From assembly GCF_002995795.1 (NCBI RefSeq), contig NZ_PVXN01000053.1:288341-352340 (forward strand): DNA of 64,000 nt, read 5' to 3'. The notes under the pieces were generated by a model. It did not search any database. It was not told the DNA's origin and saw nothing but the letters and a program-made list of their open reading frames with translations. Positions 16,582-26,265 of this stretch are shown here, piece by piece. This DNA is from Clostridium thermopalmarium DSM 5974. Lineage in GTDB: Bacteria > Bacillota > Clostridia > Clostridiales > Clostridiaceae. The position numbers were made by a program, and so were the translations under genes. Numbering within the stretch: position 1 is the stretch's first letter; every line of letters starts with the position of its first letter.

Positions 16582-17448
16582 TTGATTATAGATAGATTAT
16601 ATGAAGAAGTAGAGAACAAAGGAAATGTTTGTATAGGATTAGATACGAATTTAAGCTATATACCAGCTGTGTTTTTAAATAAATATACTAACATAGAAGA
16701 TGGAATTTTTGAATTCAATAAAAAAATAATAGATGCAACAATGGACCATGCTGCTTGTTTTAAAGTGCAGATAGCTTACTATGAGGCTTTAGGTATAAAA
16801 GGGCTTATGGCATATAAAAGAACTCTAGAGTATATAAGAAGTTCAGGCTGTATAGCAATCTCTGATACTAAAAGAGGTGATATTTCCGATACGGCAAAGA
16901 TGTATGCAAAGGCACATTTTGAAGGAGATTTTGAAACGGATTTTATTACTGTAAATCCTTATATGGGAATGGATAGTATAGAAGTATATATGGATTATAT
17001 TAAGAATAAAGAAAAAGGACTCTTTGTATTAGTGAGAACCTCTAATAAAGGAGCTCAAGATTTTGAGTATGTACAAAGTAGTTCTAAAAGAAGAATTTAT
17101 GAAATTGTAGGAGAAAAGGTACAAGTACTTGGGGAAGAAGTATTAGGAAATTGCGGCTATAGTTCTATAGGTGGAGTAATAGGATGTACCACTGCGGAAG
17201 ACGGCAAGAAGATAAGAGAGAATTTAAATAAAACATTTTTCTTAATTCCTGGCTTTGGAGCTCAAGGTGGCGGAGCGAAGGAAGCTAGTGTGTATCTGAA
17301 GAATGGTAATGGTGGTGTAGTAAACTCTTCTAGAGGAATACTTCTAGCTTACAAGAAGTATGAAAATGGTGAAGAAAAGTTTGATGAATATGCTAGAAAA
17401 GAAGTTATGAAGATGAAAAAAGAGCTTGGATTTGCTGAATCCAAATAG
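16582..17448 (+). CDS. pyrF: Orotidine 5'-phosphate decarboxylase, type 2
   Basis: Converts OMP to UMP, the last step of the de novo route. 288 residues, longer than the roughly 230-residue type 1 enzymes and typical of the PyrF type 2 family. Motifs: CIGLDTN at the front, FKVQIAYYEALG, the catalytic SDTKRGDISDTAKMYA (about 94-109, Asp-Lys-Asp), and PGFGAQGGGA as phosphate loop. The start is a TTG, 10 bp after TAGGGGG; no ATG is available nearby. It lies between pyrC and pyrK. Confidence 0.94.
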   Translation: MIIDRLYEEVENKGNVCIGLDTNLSYIPAVFLNKYTNIEDGIFEFNKKIIDATMDHAACFKVQIAYYEALGIKGLMAYKRTLEYIRSSGCIAISDTKRGDISDTAKMYAKAHFEGDFETDFITVNPYMGMDSIEVYMDYIKNKEKGLFVLVRTSNKGAQDFEYVQSSSKRRIYEIVGEKVQVLGEEVLGNCGYSSIGGVIGCTTAEDGKKIRENLNKTFFLIPGFGAQGGGAKEASVYLKNGNGGVVNSSRGILLAYKKYENGEEKFDEYARKEVMKMKKELGFAESK

Positions 17449-17463
17449 AGGAAGGTGCAGGAG

Positions 17464-18198
17464 ATGATATATGCTAAAAAAAAAGTTAAGGATAATATTA
17501 AGGTTTCAGCAGATATATTTAAGCTTACTATAAAAGGAAACTTTAAAGCAAAACCTGGACAATTTTATATGTTAAAAGCCTGGGAAGAAGGATTATTACT
17601 TCCAAGACCTATAAGTGTACATGAGGTAAATGAAGAGGGAATAACCTTTCTTTATGCAGTTGTAGGTAAAGGAACAAAGATATTAAGTAAATTAAAAGAA
17701 AACGATGAAGTCAGTATAATGGGACCGCTAGGAAATGGATTTGATGTTGAGAGTATAAAAGGAAAGGTTGCAGTAATTTCAGGTGGAATAGGCATTGCTC
17801 CTATGAATTATCTGATAAAAAGTCTTAAAGGGTGCAGTGTGGATTTGTATGCTGGTTTTAGAGATTCTAGTTATGGTTTAGAGGAAGTTGAAGAGTATGT
17901 GAATTCCATATATGTTGCTACTGAAACAGGTAAAACAGGATATAAAGGATTTATTACAGATTTACTAAAGCCAGAAGAATATGATTTAGTAATATGCTGC
18001 GGACCTGAAATTATGATGAAAAAAGTTGCATATATGTGCATGGAAAAAGGTGTAGAAGTATATGTTTCTATGGAAAATAGGATGGCCTGCGGTGTAGGAG
18101 CATGTTTAGTTTGTACTTGCAAGACAAAAGAAGAAAATAAAAGAACCTGCAAAGATGGTCCAGTATTTAAAGGAAGGGATTTGGTTTTTAGTGATTAG
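17464..18198 (+). CDS. pyrK: Dihydroorotate dehydrogenase electron-transfer subunit
   Basis: FAD and 2Fe-2S subunit that passes electrons from dihydroorotate oxidation to NAD+. 244 residues. The FAD motif LPRPISVHE (about 45), the NAD-binding SGGIGIAPM and a C-terminal iron-sulfur motif [11 protein letters not shown] with a further Cys 12 residues on are present. I chose ATG 17464 with GAGGAAGG 8 bp before it; an in-frame GTG at 17455 overlaps that site. The gene overlaps pyrD by 8 bp, matching the obligate PyrK-PyrD complex. Confidence 0.95.
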   Translation: MIYAKKKVKDNIKVSADIFKLTIKGNFKAKPGQFYMLKAWEEGLLLPRPISVHEVNEEGITFLYAVVGKGTKILSKLKENDEVSIMGPLGNGFDVESIKGKVAVISGGIGIAPMNYLIKSLKGCSVDLYAGFRDSSYGLEEVEEYVNSIYVATETGKTGYKGFITDLLKPEEYDLVICCGPEIMMKKVAYMCMEKGVEVYVSMENRMACGVGACLVCTCKTKEENKRTCKDGPVFKGRDLVFSD

Positions 18199-19087
18199 TG
18201 TAGATATCTGTGGGGTTAATTTTAAAAATCCTATAATTGCTGCATCGGGAACTTTTGGCTTTGGAGAGGAGTATTCAGACATTTTTGATGTTTCAAAGTT
18301 AGGCGGTATTTCTACAAAAGGACTTACAATAAATAAAAAAGAAGGTAATGATGGCATTAGAGTATATGAAACTGCAAGTGGCATAATGAACAGCGTAGGG
18401 CTTCAAAATCCAGGTATAGATAACTTTATTAATGAAAAACTGTCAGAAATGAAAAAACTAAACACAGTAATAATTGCAAACTTAGGTGGAGGAACTGTTG
18501 AAGATTATATAAGAGGCATAAAAAAGTTAAATAATACGGATGTAGATATGATTGAACTTAACATATCCTGCCCAAATGTAAAAAGTGGAGGAATGGCCTT
18601 TGGTATAAAGTCCAAGGTTGCTTTTGAGGTGGTTTTAGAAGTGAGAAAGTTTTGTAAAAAGCCTCTTATAGTAAAATTATCGCCAAATGCTGAGGATATA
18701 GTGGATATGGCATGCAAATGCAGGGAAGCTGGAGCCGACGCCTTATCTTTAGTAAATACTTTTAAGAGCATGGCTATCGATATAAAAAAACGAAAGCCAG
18801 TCTTTGATAATATCTTTGCAGGATTATCGGGACCAGCAATTAAGCCAATTGCTCTTAGAATGGTTTATGAGGTATGTAAAAATGTAGACATACCTGTAAT
18901 AGGAATAGGAGGAATAGCTAGTGCGGAAGATGCTATAGAATTCATAATGGCAGGAGCTCATGCTGTTCAAGTAGGAAGTGCAAATTTTATGAAACCAGAC
19001 ATTACTTTGGATATAATAGATGGAATTCAAGATTTTATGGATAAAGAAGGACTTAAGGATTTAAGTGAGATTAGAGGAATAGTTTGA
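18191..19087 (+). CDS. pyrD: Dihydroorotate dehydrogenase, class 1B catalytic subunit
   Basis: FMN enzyme oxidising dihydroorotate to orotate. 298 residues from the GTG at 18191, which gives the normal start [24 protein letters not shown]. The upstream ORF extension lies inside pyrK. Visible motifs are the SGTFGFG FMN loop, [17 protein letters not shown] with the catalytic Cys following in class 1[10 protein letters not shown] and the C-terminal [19 protein letters not shown] phosphate site. AAGGAAGGG lies 12 bp before the GTG. It needs PyrK for NAD+ reduction. Confidence 0.95.
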   Translation: MISVDICGVNFKNPIIAASGTFGFGEEYSDIFDVSKLGGISTKGLTINKKEGNDGIRVYETASGIMNSVGLQNPGIDNFINEKLSEMKKLNTVIIANLGGGTVEDYIRGIKKLNNTDVDMIELNISCPNVKSGGMAFGIKSKVAFEVVLEVRKFCKKPLIVKLSPNAEDIVDMACKCREAGADALSLVNTFKSMAIDIKKRKPVFDNIFAGLSGPAIKPIALRMVYEVCKNVDIPVIGIGGIASAEDAIEFIMAGAHAVQVGSANFMKPDITLDIIDGIQDFMDKEGLKDLSEIRGIV

Positions 19088-19200
19088 AAAGTAGTTTAGG
19101 GAGTTTAGATGCTGCACTGAGTTTAGGTAATTTAGGAAGCTTAGGAAGTGGAAGCACCTTGGGCGCAAGTGAAGGAGAAATAAAAGAATGGGGGAAATAA
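19084..19200 (+). CDS. Candidate small Gly/Ser/Leu-rich protein between pyrD and pyrE
   Basis: A 38-codon reading frame begins with TTG overlapping the pyrD stop and ends 2 bp before the pyrE ATG. A reasonable site AGAGGA lies 5 bp before the TTG. The product is low-complexity, with repeated LGSL-type units ([20 protein letters not shown]) and a charged tail EGEIKEWGK. It fills the pyrD-pyrE gap exactly and would couple the two genes. I recognise no homologue. It might be a real small protein or only the product of tandem TTTAGG/TTAGGAAG repeats in a spacer. Confidence 0.4.
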   Translation: MKSSLGSLDAALSLGNLGSLGSGSTLGASEGEIKEWGK

Positions 19201-19202
19201 TT

Positions 19203-19775
19203 ATGGATAAAAACATAAACGTATTAGAGATTTTAAAAGAAGTAGAAGCATTGTTAGATGGACATTTTCTATTATCTTCAGGAAAACACAGCAATAGATA
19301 TATACAATGTGCTAAGCTTCTGCAATATCCAGATAGGGCGGAGAAGGTTCTAAGTGTAGTATACGATAAGGTGAAAAACTTAGATTTTGATATTGTTTTG
19401 GGACCTGCTATGGGGGGAATTATAGTTGCTTATGAGCTTGGACGTCAGCTTGGAAAGCCTGCAATATTTACAGAAAGAGTAGATGGAAAAATGACTTTAA
19501 GACGAGGCTTTGAAATAAAACAAGGGCAGAAGGTATTGATAACAGAAGATGTAGTAACTACGGGAAAGTCATCTTTAGAAACTGCTGAGGTTATTAAAAG
19601 CCTTGGAGGAGAAGTTATAGGAATTGCTTGTATAGCGGACAGAAAAAGCAGTAAAATCGAGTATCCAATATATAGTGCTATAGAATTAGAGGTACAAAGC
19701 TTTGAGAAATATGAATGTCCTTTATGTAAGAAAGGAATAGAGTATGTGAAACCGGGAAGTAGAAACATCAAATAA
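19203..19775 (+). CDS. pyrE: Orotate phosphoribosyltransferase
   Basis: Forms OMP from orotate and PRPP. 190 residues. The front [17 protein letters not shown] binds orotate, [18 protein letters not shown] is the conserved pocket, and [16 protein letters not shown] is the PRPP loop. The C-terminal CPLCKKG segment is seen in this clostridial/thermophile type. ATG 19203 follows GGGGGAA by 6 bp; an upstream in-frame ATG at 19188 overlaps that site. Last gene before a terminator, so pyrB to pyrE form one unit. Confidence 0.95.
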   Translation: MDKNINVLEILKEVEALLDGHFLLSSGKHSNRYIQCAKLLQYPDRAEKVLSVVYDKVKNLDFDIVLGPAMGGIIVAYELGRQLGKPAIFTERVDGKMTLRRGFEIKQGQKVLITEDVVTTGKSSLETAEVIKSLGGEVIGIACIADRKSSKIEYPIYSAIELEVQSFEKYECPLCKKGIEYVKPGSRNIK

Positions 19776-19815
19776 AATATGAAACCTTATGCCTTCTGGC
19801 AAAAGGTTTTATTTA
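19773..19815 (+). terminator. Terminator at the end of pyrB-pyrE
   Basis: Stem 19781-19793 with 19798-19810 around TTCT (one mismatch), containing GCC/GGC at the top, with further A/T pairs outside. The region between here and carA (to 20027) also has a TTGACA at 19820, a poor -10, and a 7-bp dyad TATGCAT/ATGCATA (19970-20003). Confidence 0.75.
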
Positions 19816-19819
19816 TGTA

Positions 19820-19848
19820 TTGACAATGAGAAGCTAAAGTGATAATCT
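19820..19848 (+). promoter_or_regulatory. Possible promoter for carA-carB
   Basis: Perfect TTGACA at 19820-19825; the best -10 candidates are TAATCT at 19843-19848 (17-bp spacing) or GATAAT at 15-bp spacing. It would give a leader of about 170 nt. Confidence 0.5.
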
Positions 19849-20027
19849 TTGTATAAATATAAATGATAAGTGAATAAAAATTACAGTATCGGAAATGCCT
19901 TTTTAATAGAATTGTAAGTAAAATCAAGAATTGCAATAAGGCAAACATTAATTTGATATACACAAGGATTATGCATAAAATTTCATAAAAATGTGGATGC
20001 ATATACAGTAAAGAGGGGGTAAAGTTA

Positions 20028-21113
20028 ATGAATGGAATGCTATATTTGGAAGATGGAACAGTTTATATTGGAAAGGGTTTTGGAAAGAAAGGCACTTCAG
20101 TAGGAGAATTGATTTTTAATACTTCTATGACAGGTTACGTGGAAATACTTACAGATCCATCTTATGCAGGTCAAATTATAAACATGACATATCCTCTGAT
20201 TGGGAATTATGGAGTGAATCAAAGAGATTGGGAATCCAAAAAAATACATGCAAGAGGACTAGTAGTTAAATCTATTTGTGACATGCCTTCTAATTATACT
20301 AGTCGAGAAACTATAAACAATATGTTAGAAGATATGAATGTAGTTGGAGTATATGGAGTAGATACAAGAAGTATTACTAAAAAGATAAGAGAAAAGGGGA
20401 CTATGAGGTGCGTTATAACAAATGAAGAATTAACAATAGGTCAGCTTGCAAGCTACTTAAACACATATAATGATGAAAAAAACTATGTTAAGGAAGTAAG
20501 CACTAAAGAAATTTATAATATTCCAGGCGAAGGACATAAAGTAGTTTTAATAGATTTTGGGGCAAAAGCAAATATAATTGAAAATCTGAAGAAAAGAAAC
20601 TGCGATATTACTGTGGTTCCTTATAACACAAGCTTTGAAGAGATAATGAAGTTAAATCCAGAAGGAGTAATGTTAAGCAATGGACCTGGGGATCCAAAGG
20701 ATGTACCAGAAGCAGTAGAAACTGTTAAAAAGATTGTAAAAGTTAGTCCAACCTTTGGAATATGTTTAGGACATCAAATATTGGCTCTTGCTTTTGGCGG
20801 AAATACCTATAAGATGAAGTTCGGGCATAGAGGTGGAAACCATGGAGTTTATGATATAGAAAAAGATAAGGCTTATATAACAGCTCAAAATCATGGATAT
20901 GCTGTAGAGAAGGAAAGTATAGAGGATAAGAATCTAATTATTACTCATGTAAATTTAAATGATAATACTGTAGAAGGAATAAGGCACAAGTTTTTACCTG
21001 TATTCTCGGTTCAGTTTCATCCAGAGGGAGCACCAGGTCCTGCAGATAGCTCATATTTATTTGATAAATTCATTGATTGTATGGAGCAAAAATTAAAAGA
21101 GCAGGCAATGTAG
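20028..21113 (+). CDS. carA: Carbamoyl-phosphate synthase, small (glutaminase) subunit
   Basis: Hydrolyses glutamine and channels ammonia to CarB. 361 residues, family length. The N-terminal half (GMLYLEDGTVYIGKGFGKKG...TSMTGYVEILTDPSY) is CarA-specific. The C-terminal class I amidotransferase has the nucleophile Cys246 in FGICLGHQ, and the His/Glu pair in VQFHPEGAPGP. AGAGGGGG lies 9 bp before ATG 20028. Directly followed by carB, and placed behind the pyr genes, so it probably serves pyrimidine synthesis, although arginine synthesis may share it. Confidence 0.96.
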   Translation: MNGMLYLEDGTVYIGKGFGKKGTSVGELIFNTSMTGYVEILTDPSYAGQIINMTYPLIGNYGVNQRDWESKKIHARGLVVKSICDMPSNYTSRETINNMLEDMNVVGVYGVDTRSITKKIREKGTMRCVITNEELTIGQLASYLNTYNDEKNYVKEVSTKEIYNIPGEGHKVVLIDFGAKANIIENLKKRNCDITVVPYNTSFEEIMKLNPEGVMLSNGPGDPKDVPEAVETVKKIVKVSPTFGICLGHQILALAFGGNTYKMKFGHRGGNHGVYDIEKDKAYITAQNHGYAVEKESIEDKNLIITHVNLNDNTVEGIRHKFLPVFSVQFHPEGAPGPADSSYLFDKFIDCMEQKLKEQAM

Positions 21114-21140
21114 AAAGATTCATCTTAAGGGGGAAGAAAT

Positions 21141-24100
21141 ATGTCACTAGATAAAAGTTTGAAAAAGGTTTTAATTTTAGGTTCAGGTCCTATAATCATA
21201 GGACAGGCAGCAGAATTTGATTATTCAGGAACTCAAGCTTGTAAGTCTATAAAAGAAGAAGGAATTGAGACTGTTTTAGTAAACAGTAACCCTGCTACCA
21301 TAATGACTGATTTAAATATAGCTGATAAAGTGTATATTGAACCTCTAAAGGTGGAGGTGATAGAAAGGATTATTGAAAAGGAAAAGCCTAGTGGAATACT
21401 CGCAGGATTTGGAGGACAGACTGCTTTAAATATAGCTATGGAACTTCAGAACAAGGGAGTTTTAAAAAAGCATAATGTAAAACTATTAGGGATTAATGCT
21501 GACACAATAAAAAAGGCAGAAGATAGAGAAGAATTTAAAAAATTAATGATAGAAATTAAAGAGCCTGTTCCAGAAAGTGCTATTGCAACAAATATGGATC
21601 AGTGCAGGGAATTCGTAAAGAAACATGGACTTCCTATAATTATAAGACCAGCATATACGTTAGGAGGAACTGGCGGCGGAATTGCAGAGAACATGGAGCA
21701 ATATTTAGAGATATGTGAATTAGGATTAAACATGAGTCCTATTCACCAAATACTTCTTGAGCAAAGTGTTGCTGGTTGGAAGGAATTAGAATATGAAGTC
21801 ATTAGAGATAAAAAGGATAACTGCATTATAATATGTAACATGGAAAATATAGATCCAGTGGGCGTTCATACTGGAGATAGTATAGTGGTAGCTCCCTCAC
21901 AAACATTGACAGATAAGCAGTATCATATGTTAAGAAATTCAGCCCTTAAAATTATAAGAAGCCTTAAGATTGAGGGAGGGTGTAACATACAATTTGCATT
22001 AGATCCTCTTAGCGATAGGTATATAGTTATAGAGGTAAATCCAAGAGTTAGTCGTTCTAGTGCTTTAGCATCTAAAGCTGCAGGTTATCCAATAGCAAAG
22101 ATTGCTTCCAAAATAGCCATAGGGTATAGTTTAGATGAACTCAAGAATTATGTTACTCAAACTTCCAGTGCTTGTTTTGAACCAGCTCTGGATTATGTAG
22201 TGGTTAAGATGCCAAAGTGGCCTTTTGATAAGTTCAGTACCGCTGAAAGAAAACTTGGAACTCAAATGAAGGCAACAGGTGAAGTTATGGCCATTGATAG
22301 GAACTTTGAAAGTGCGTTTTTAAAGGCTATAACTTGCTTGGAAGGTAAAATTATTGGGTTAAAGCTTGCAAATGGAGATGAGCTATCAGATGAAGAAGTA
22401 ATAGACAAAATAAAAATGCAAGATGATGAAAGAATATTTGCCATAGGAGAAGCTCTAAGAAGAGGTGTTTCTATAGATTATATATATGAGCTAACAAAGA
22501 TCGATAAGTGGTTCTTAAATAAAATAAATAACATAATTAAAATAGAAAAAAGGCTTGAAAGCAAACATGTAGATAATGAATTAATTTGTGAAGCTAGTAT
22601 TTTAGGATTTACAGATGAACAAATAAGCAAACTATCTAATATAGATGTTGAAAAAATAGAAATAGTTAAGAAATTAAAAGATATATATCCAGTATATAAA
22701 ATGGTAGATACATGCAGTGGAGAGTTTGAAGCTAAAACTCCATATTATTATTCATGCTATGATAAGGAAGATGAAAATACGGTTTCGGATAGAGAAAAAA
22801 TTATGGTAATAGGCTCTGGTCCTATAAGAATAGGTCAGGGAATAGAGTTTGATTACTGCTGTGTGCATGGAGCATGGGCAATTAATGAAGCGGGATATGA
22901 ATCAATTATGATAAATAATAACCCTGAGACCGTAAGCACAGATTTTGATACCTCTGATAAACTTTATTTTGAATCTTTATATATAGATGATGTTATGAAT
23001 GTGATAAGAAAAGAAAATCCAAAAGGAGTAATACTTCAATTTGGTGGACAAACCTCTATAAATCTTGCAGAGAAATTATCTAAAAAAGGAGTAAATATAT
23101 TAGGAACTCAGTTTGAGTCTATAGACTTAGCTGAAGATAGAGATAAGTTTAGAAAACTTTTGGAGAGCTTAGATATAAAAACTCCTACAGGCAGAGCGGT
23201 TAATAATATAGAAGAGGCTTTCCATGTAGTAGAAAAACTAGGATATCCAGTTATAGTGAGACCTTCCTATGTAATAGGGGGAAGAGCTATGGAAGTGATA
23301 TATGATAAGATAGCTTTAGAAAAATACATGAATGAAGCAGTAAGCTTAGAAAATGGTCATACTATAATTGTAGATAAGTATGTGAAGGGAATAGAAATAG
23401 AAGTAGATGCCATAGCAGATGGAGAAGATATTTTAATTCCAGGTATAATGGAACATGTTGAAAGAACTGGAGTGCATTCAGGAGATAGCATAACAGTATA
23501 TCCGCCTATGACATTAAAAGAGGAAACTATTGAAAAGCTGGTTGAGAACACTAAAAAGATAGCAAAAGCTCTAAAGACAGTAGGCCTTATAAATATTCAG
23601 TATGTATTTGATGGAAAAGATATTTATGTAATTGAAGTTAACCCAAGAGCATCAAGAACTGTACCTATATTAAGCAAAGTAACAGGAGTTCCTATGATAA
23701 ATATAGCTGTGAAAATCATGCTTGGGGAAAAATTAAAGGATATGTGTTATGGAACTGGTCTTAAAAAAGAAAATTTTCTTCATGCAGTTAAGGTACCAGT
23801 GTTTTCTAATGAAAAGCTTGCTGATGTAGATATTTATTTAGGACCAGAGATGAAATCTACTGGAGAAGTTTTAGGAATAGATTATGATTTGGATAAGGCT
23901 ATCTATAAAGGACTTTTAGGTGCAGGAATAAAAATCGAAACTGAAGGAGCTATATACGTATCTCTCAAAGATGTAGACAAAATAGAAGGAGCGGACATAA
24001 TAAAGGAATATTATGATTTAGGCTTTAAGGTATATAGTTCAGAAGGAACTGGAAAAATATTAAAACAAAATAATATAGAATGTGAAGTTATAGATACAGA

Positions 24101-24332
24101 AAAGTTATTTGATTTGATAAATAAGAAAAAAATACAATTTATAATAAACACTCCTACTAAGGGGAATAATAGTGATACCGAAGGATTTAAGATAAGAAGA
24201 AAAAGTGCCGAATACAGGGTTCCTATTTTTACATGTATAGATACAGCAAAAATTTGTTTAAGAGCCATAAAGCTAGTTAAACAAAATGAAAAAATTGAAT
24301 ATAGAGCTTTAAATAAGTATTTTGCTAGCTAA
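21141..24332 (+). CDS. carB: Carbamoyl-phosphate synthase, large subunit
   Basis: Makes carbamoyl phosphate from bicarbonate, ammonia and two ATP. The 1063-residue protein has two homologous ATP-grasp halves: the first starts KKVLILGSGPIIIGQAAEFDYSG (about 8-30), the second KIMVIGSGPIRIGQGIEFDY (about 553-572). Each has its ATP-grasp loop (RPAYTLGGTGGG; RPSYVIGGRAME) and the EVNPR metal-binding motif. An MGS-like C-terminal domain (from about 930) is where UMP normally acts. GGGGGAAG lies 6 bp before ATG 21141. A terminator follows. Confidence 0.97.
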   Translation: MSLDKSLKKVLILGSGPIIIGQAAEFDYSGTQACKSIKEEGIETVLVNSNPATIMTDLNIADKVYIEPLKVEVIERIIEKEKPSGILAGFGGQTALNIAMELQNKGVLKKHNVKLLGINADTIKKAEDREEFKKLMIEIKEPVPESAIATNMDQCREFVKKHGLPIIIRPAYTLGGTGGGIAENMEQYLEICELGLNMSPIHQILLEQSVAGWKELEYEVIRDKKDNCIIICNMENIDPVGVHTGDSIVVAPSQTLTDKQYHMLRNSALKIIRSLKIEGGCNIQFALDPLSDRYIVIEVNPRVSRSSALASKAAGYPIAKIASKIAIGYSLDELKNYVTQTSSACFEPALDYVVVKMPKWPFDKFSTAERKLGTQMKATGEVMAIDRNFESAFLKAITCLEGKIIGLKLANGDELSDEEVIDKIKMQDDERIFAIGEALRRGVSIDYIYELTKIDKWFLNKINNIIKIEKRLESKHVDNELICEASILGFTDEQISKLSNIDVEKIEIVKKLKDIYPVYKMVDTCSGEFEAKTPYYYSCYDKEDENTVSDREKIMVIGSGPIRIGQGIEFDYCCVHGAWAINEAGYESIMINNNPETVSTDFDTSDKLYFESLYIDDVMNVIRKENPKGVILQFGGQTSINLAEKLSKKGVNILGTQFESIDLAEDRDKFRKLLESLDIKTPTGRAVNNIEEAFHVVEKLGYPVIVRPSYVIGGRAMEVIYDKIALEKYMNEAVSLENGHTIIVDKYVKGIEIEVDAIADGEDILIPGIMEHVERTGVHSGDSITVYPPMTLKEETIEKLVENTKKIAKALKTVGLINIQYVFDGKDIYVIEVNPRASRTVPILSKVTGVPMINIAVKIMLGEKLKDMCYGTGLKKENFLHAVKVPVFSNEKLADVDIYLGPEMKSTGEVLGIDYDLDKAIYKGLLGAGIKIETEGAIYVSLKDVDKIEGADIIKEYYDLGFKVYSSEGTGKILKQNNIECEVIDTEKLFDLINKKKIQFIINTPTKGNNSDTEGFKIRRKSAEYRVPIFTCIDTAKICLRAIKLVKQNEKIEYRALNKYFAS

Positions 24333-24333
24333 T

Positions 24334-24376
24334 AGAAAAAGAGGCTAAGATTTTTGAAATCTTGGCTCTTTTTCTG
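24334..24376 (+). terminator. Terminator after carB
   Basis: About 19-bp stem between 24334-24353 and 24357-24375 with one mismatch and a bulge; starts immediately after the stop codon and ends in TTTTTCT. Confidence 0.88.
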
Positions 24377-24386
24377 TATAATATAT

Positions 24387-24416
24387 TTGTTAAAAGGCAG
24401 AGAATAGTATTATAAT
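24387..24416 (+). promoter_or_regulatory. Promoter for the 24.5-kb anchored protein gene
   Basis: TTGTTA (24387-24392) and TATAAT (24411-24416) with 18 bp between; a GAGGAGG site follows before ATG 24472. Confidence 0.6.
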
Positions 24417-24471
24417 TAAAATATAATAAAATATTTTATTGTAACTAGTTCTTAGGTGAGGAGGTGCATTA

Positions 24472-25305
24472 ATGCCAAAGCCTAGTATTTTTAGCAGTCA
24501 ATATAATGAAGAAATGAAAAAAAGAAAAAGAATAAAGTTGATAGTAGCTATAGTTCTTTTAATCATTGTACTAGCGGCAGCGTTTGGCGGGAGCATAAAC
24601 GATAGTATTATAGAAAAGGTGAAGTCAGGGTTTAATAAATCTAAAGAAAAAGATAAAGAACAGGAAGGTAAAGCTGATAACATAAAGCAAGGGAGTAGAA
24701 ATGAGCAAGAGTATGAAAAAAGTCAGGTAAATGAAGTAAAAAACAAGGAAGTAAACAAGGAAGAAATAAGAAATAATGCTCCTAAGACTGGAAGCTATAA
24801 TATCAAACTTTCAAATGGAGAAGAAGTAAAACTGACCTATAATATAGTAAATAATGAAAAACAGTATACTGAGGTTCTTCCAAAAGGAATTAATTATGAT
24901 ATAAGTCCTTCCAAGAAAAATATAGTTATTTTAGAAAATAAGACTCAAAATATGATATTGGTTGATTCTAATGGCAATACAAAGGACATAACTAAAAAAG
25001 AATATGTATCTAGTAAAAATGATGTGTTTAAAAAAGATAATATTTTAAAATACAAATCTAATTACGTATGGTGTAGTTCACCTAAGTATTTAAATGAGGA
25101 TAATATAGTCTATGTTTCACAGCTGCCATGGTTTAATAAGGAAAATCAAAAATATCTTTGGAAGTATAATATAAGCAGTAATACTCATTATCACAATCTA
25201 TCGCAAACAGGGGGAGAACTTACAGGTGTGGATATAAAATATGGGGACAATACTCCAGAAGGTCTAGAAGTAATAGTTGATGGAGTGAAAAACATTATAA
25301 AATAA
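24472..25305 (+). CDS. Membrane-anchored hypothetical protein
   Basis: I do not recognise the family. 277 residues: a basic N-terminus (MKKRKR at 15-20), one transmembrane helix at about 21-39, a long Lys/Glu/Asn-rich linker (about 45-105), and a C-terminal domain outside the cell with repeated short beta segments (ISPSKKNIVILENKTQNMILVDSNG; LWKYNISSNTH), which resembles one blade of a WD40/TolB-like propeller or a PepSY-type domain. GAGGAGG lies 8 bp before ATG 24472. The next gene starts 20 bp later, so the two probably form a unit. The role is unknown. Confidence 0.7.
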   Translation: MPKPSIFSSQYNEEMKKRKRIKLIVAIVLLIIVLAAAFGGSINDSIIEKVKSGFNKSKEKDKEQEGKADNIKQGSRNEQEYEKSQVNEVKNKEVNKEEIRNNAPKTGSYNIKLSNGEEVKLTYNIVNNEKQYTEVLPKGINYDISPSKKNIVILENKTQNMILVDSNGNTKDITKKEYVSSKNDVFKKDNILKYKSNYVWCSSPKYLNEDNIVYVSQLPWFNKENQKYLWKYNISSNTHYHNLSQTGGELTGVDIKYGDNTPEGLEVIVDGVKNIIK

Positions 25306-25325
25306 GATAAGGATGGTTTAAGGTA

Positions 25326-26108
25326 TTGGAAATAGGTATTTCGTCAGCATGTTTTTATCCAGATATAAATTTAGAAGATAGTATAAAGCTAATGAAAAGT
25401 CTTGGATTTAATAGAGGAGAGATTTTCTTTAACTGTCCAAGTGAATTTACTGAGGAATTTACGGAAATATTATTAGAAGAGAGTAAAAAACATGAGTTTT
25501 TTATAAATTCTGTTCATGCTTTTTCATCCTTTTTTGAACCATATATTTTTGATAGTTACAAAAGAAGAAAAAAAGATATGATAAAATACTTCAAACAAGT
25601 ATGTAAAGCAGGCAAGGCTCTTGGAGCAAAATCATATACATTCCATGGCATAAGAAAAATAGATAACATATTTTTAAATAAGAAACATATAATTGACACA
25701 TACGATGAATTAATATATATATCGGAAGAAATAGGAATAAAGCTAGCTCAGGAGAATGTATCATGGTGTATGTCATCAGATTTAGATTTTTTGAAAGAGC
25801 TTCAGGAGAAATGCAGGTATCCAATAAGTTTTACTTTAGATATAAAACAAGCCTATAGAGCAGGAGTAGCTCCTGAAAGTTATATAGATATAATGGGAAA
25901 TCAAATTATAAACCTTCATTTAAATGATAAGGATGATAAAAGTTCATGTTTGCTTCCTGGAAGAGGAAATGTAAATTTCAAAAATTTGTTTAAAAAACTA
26001 AAAGATGTAGAATATAATGGTATAGGAATATTAGAAGTATATAAAAATAATTTTTTGAAAGGTGAAGAATTAATAGATTCTAGTAAATATTTAACAGAAA
26101 TTCAATAA
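25326..26108 (+). CDS. Sugar phosphate isomerase/epimerase-like TIM barrel (AP endonuclease 2 superfamily)
   Basis: 260 residues with the xylose-isomerase-like barrel layout: MEIGISSACFYPD strand 1, NSVHAFSSFFEP (His likely metal ligand), GAKSYTFHGIRK, the central LAQENVSWCMSSD with a Glu ligand, FTLDIKQAYRAG, LHLNDKDDKSSCLLPGRGNVNF with the His-x-Asn/Asp ligand, and GILEVYKNN with the last Glu. The metal ligands therefore look present, so an isomerase/epimerase or endonuclease IV-like activity is possible, but the substrate is unknown. TTG start with AAGGATGG about 10 bp before. Follows the anchored protein by 20 bp. Confidence 0.8.
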   Translation: MEIGISSACFYPDINLEDSIKLMKSLGFNRGEIFFNCPSEFTEEFTEILLEESKKHEFFINSVHAFSSFFEPYIFDSYKRRKKDMIKYFKQVCKAGKALGAKSYTFHGIRKIDNIFLNKKHIIDTYDELIYISEEIGIKLAQENVSWCMSSDLDFLKELQEKCRYPISFTLDIKQAYRAGVAPESYIDIMGNQIINLHLNDKDDKSSCLLPGRGNVNFKNLFKKLKDVEYNGIGILEVYKNNFLKGEELIDSSKYLTEIQ

Positions 26109-26189
26109 ATGTTTTTATATAAAATCATTGTTGTAATCTAAACTTTTTAGTATATAATTAGTATTATGATAAAATATGCATATATATAT

Positions 26190-26219
26190 TTGTAAAAAAA
26201 GTATATTGTGTGTTATAAT
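26190..26219 (+). promoter_or_regulatory. Promoter for the trigger factor gene
   Basis: TTGTAA (26190-26195), 18 bp, TATAAT (26214-26219); about 40 nt leader to ATG 26266. Confidence 0.65.
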
Positions 26220-26265
26220 ATATGAAGTCAAAATAAGTATTTACGGTGATTGGGAGGAAAACTTA

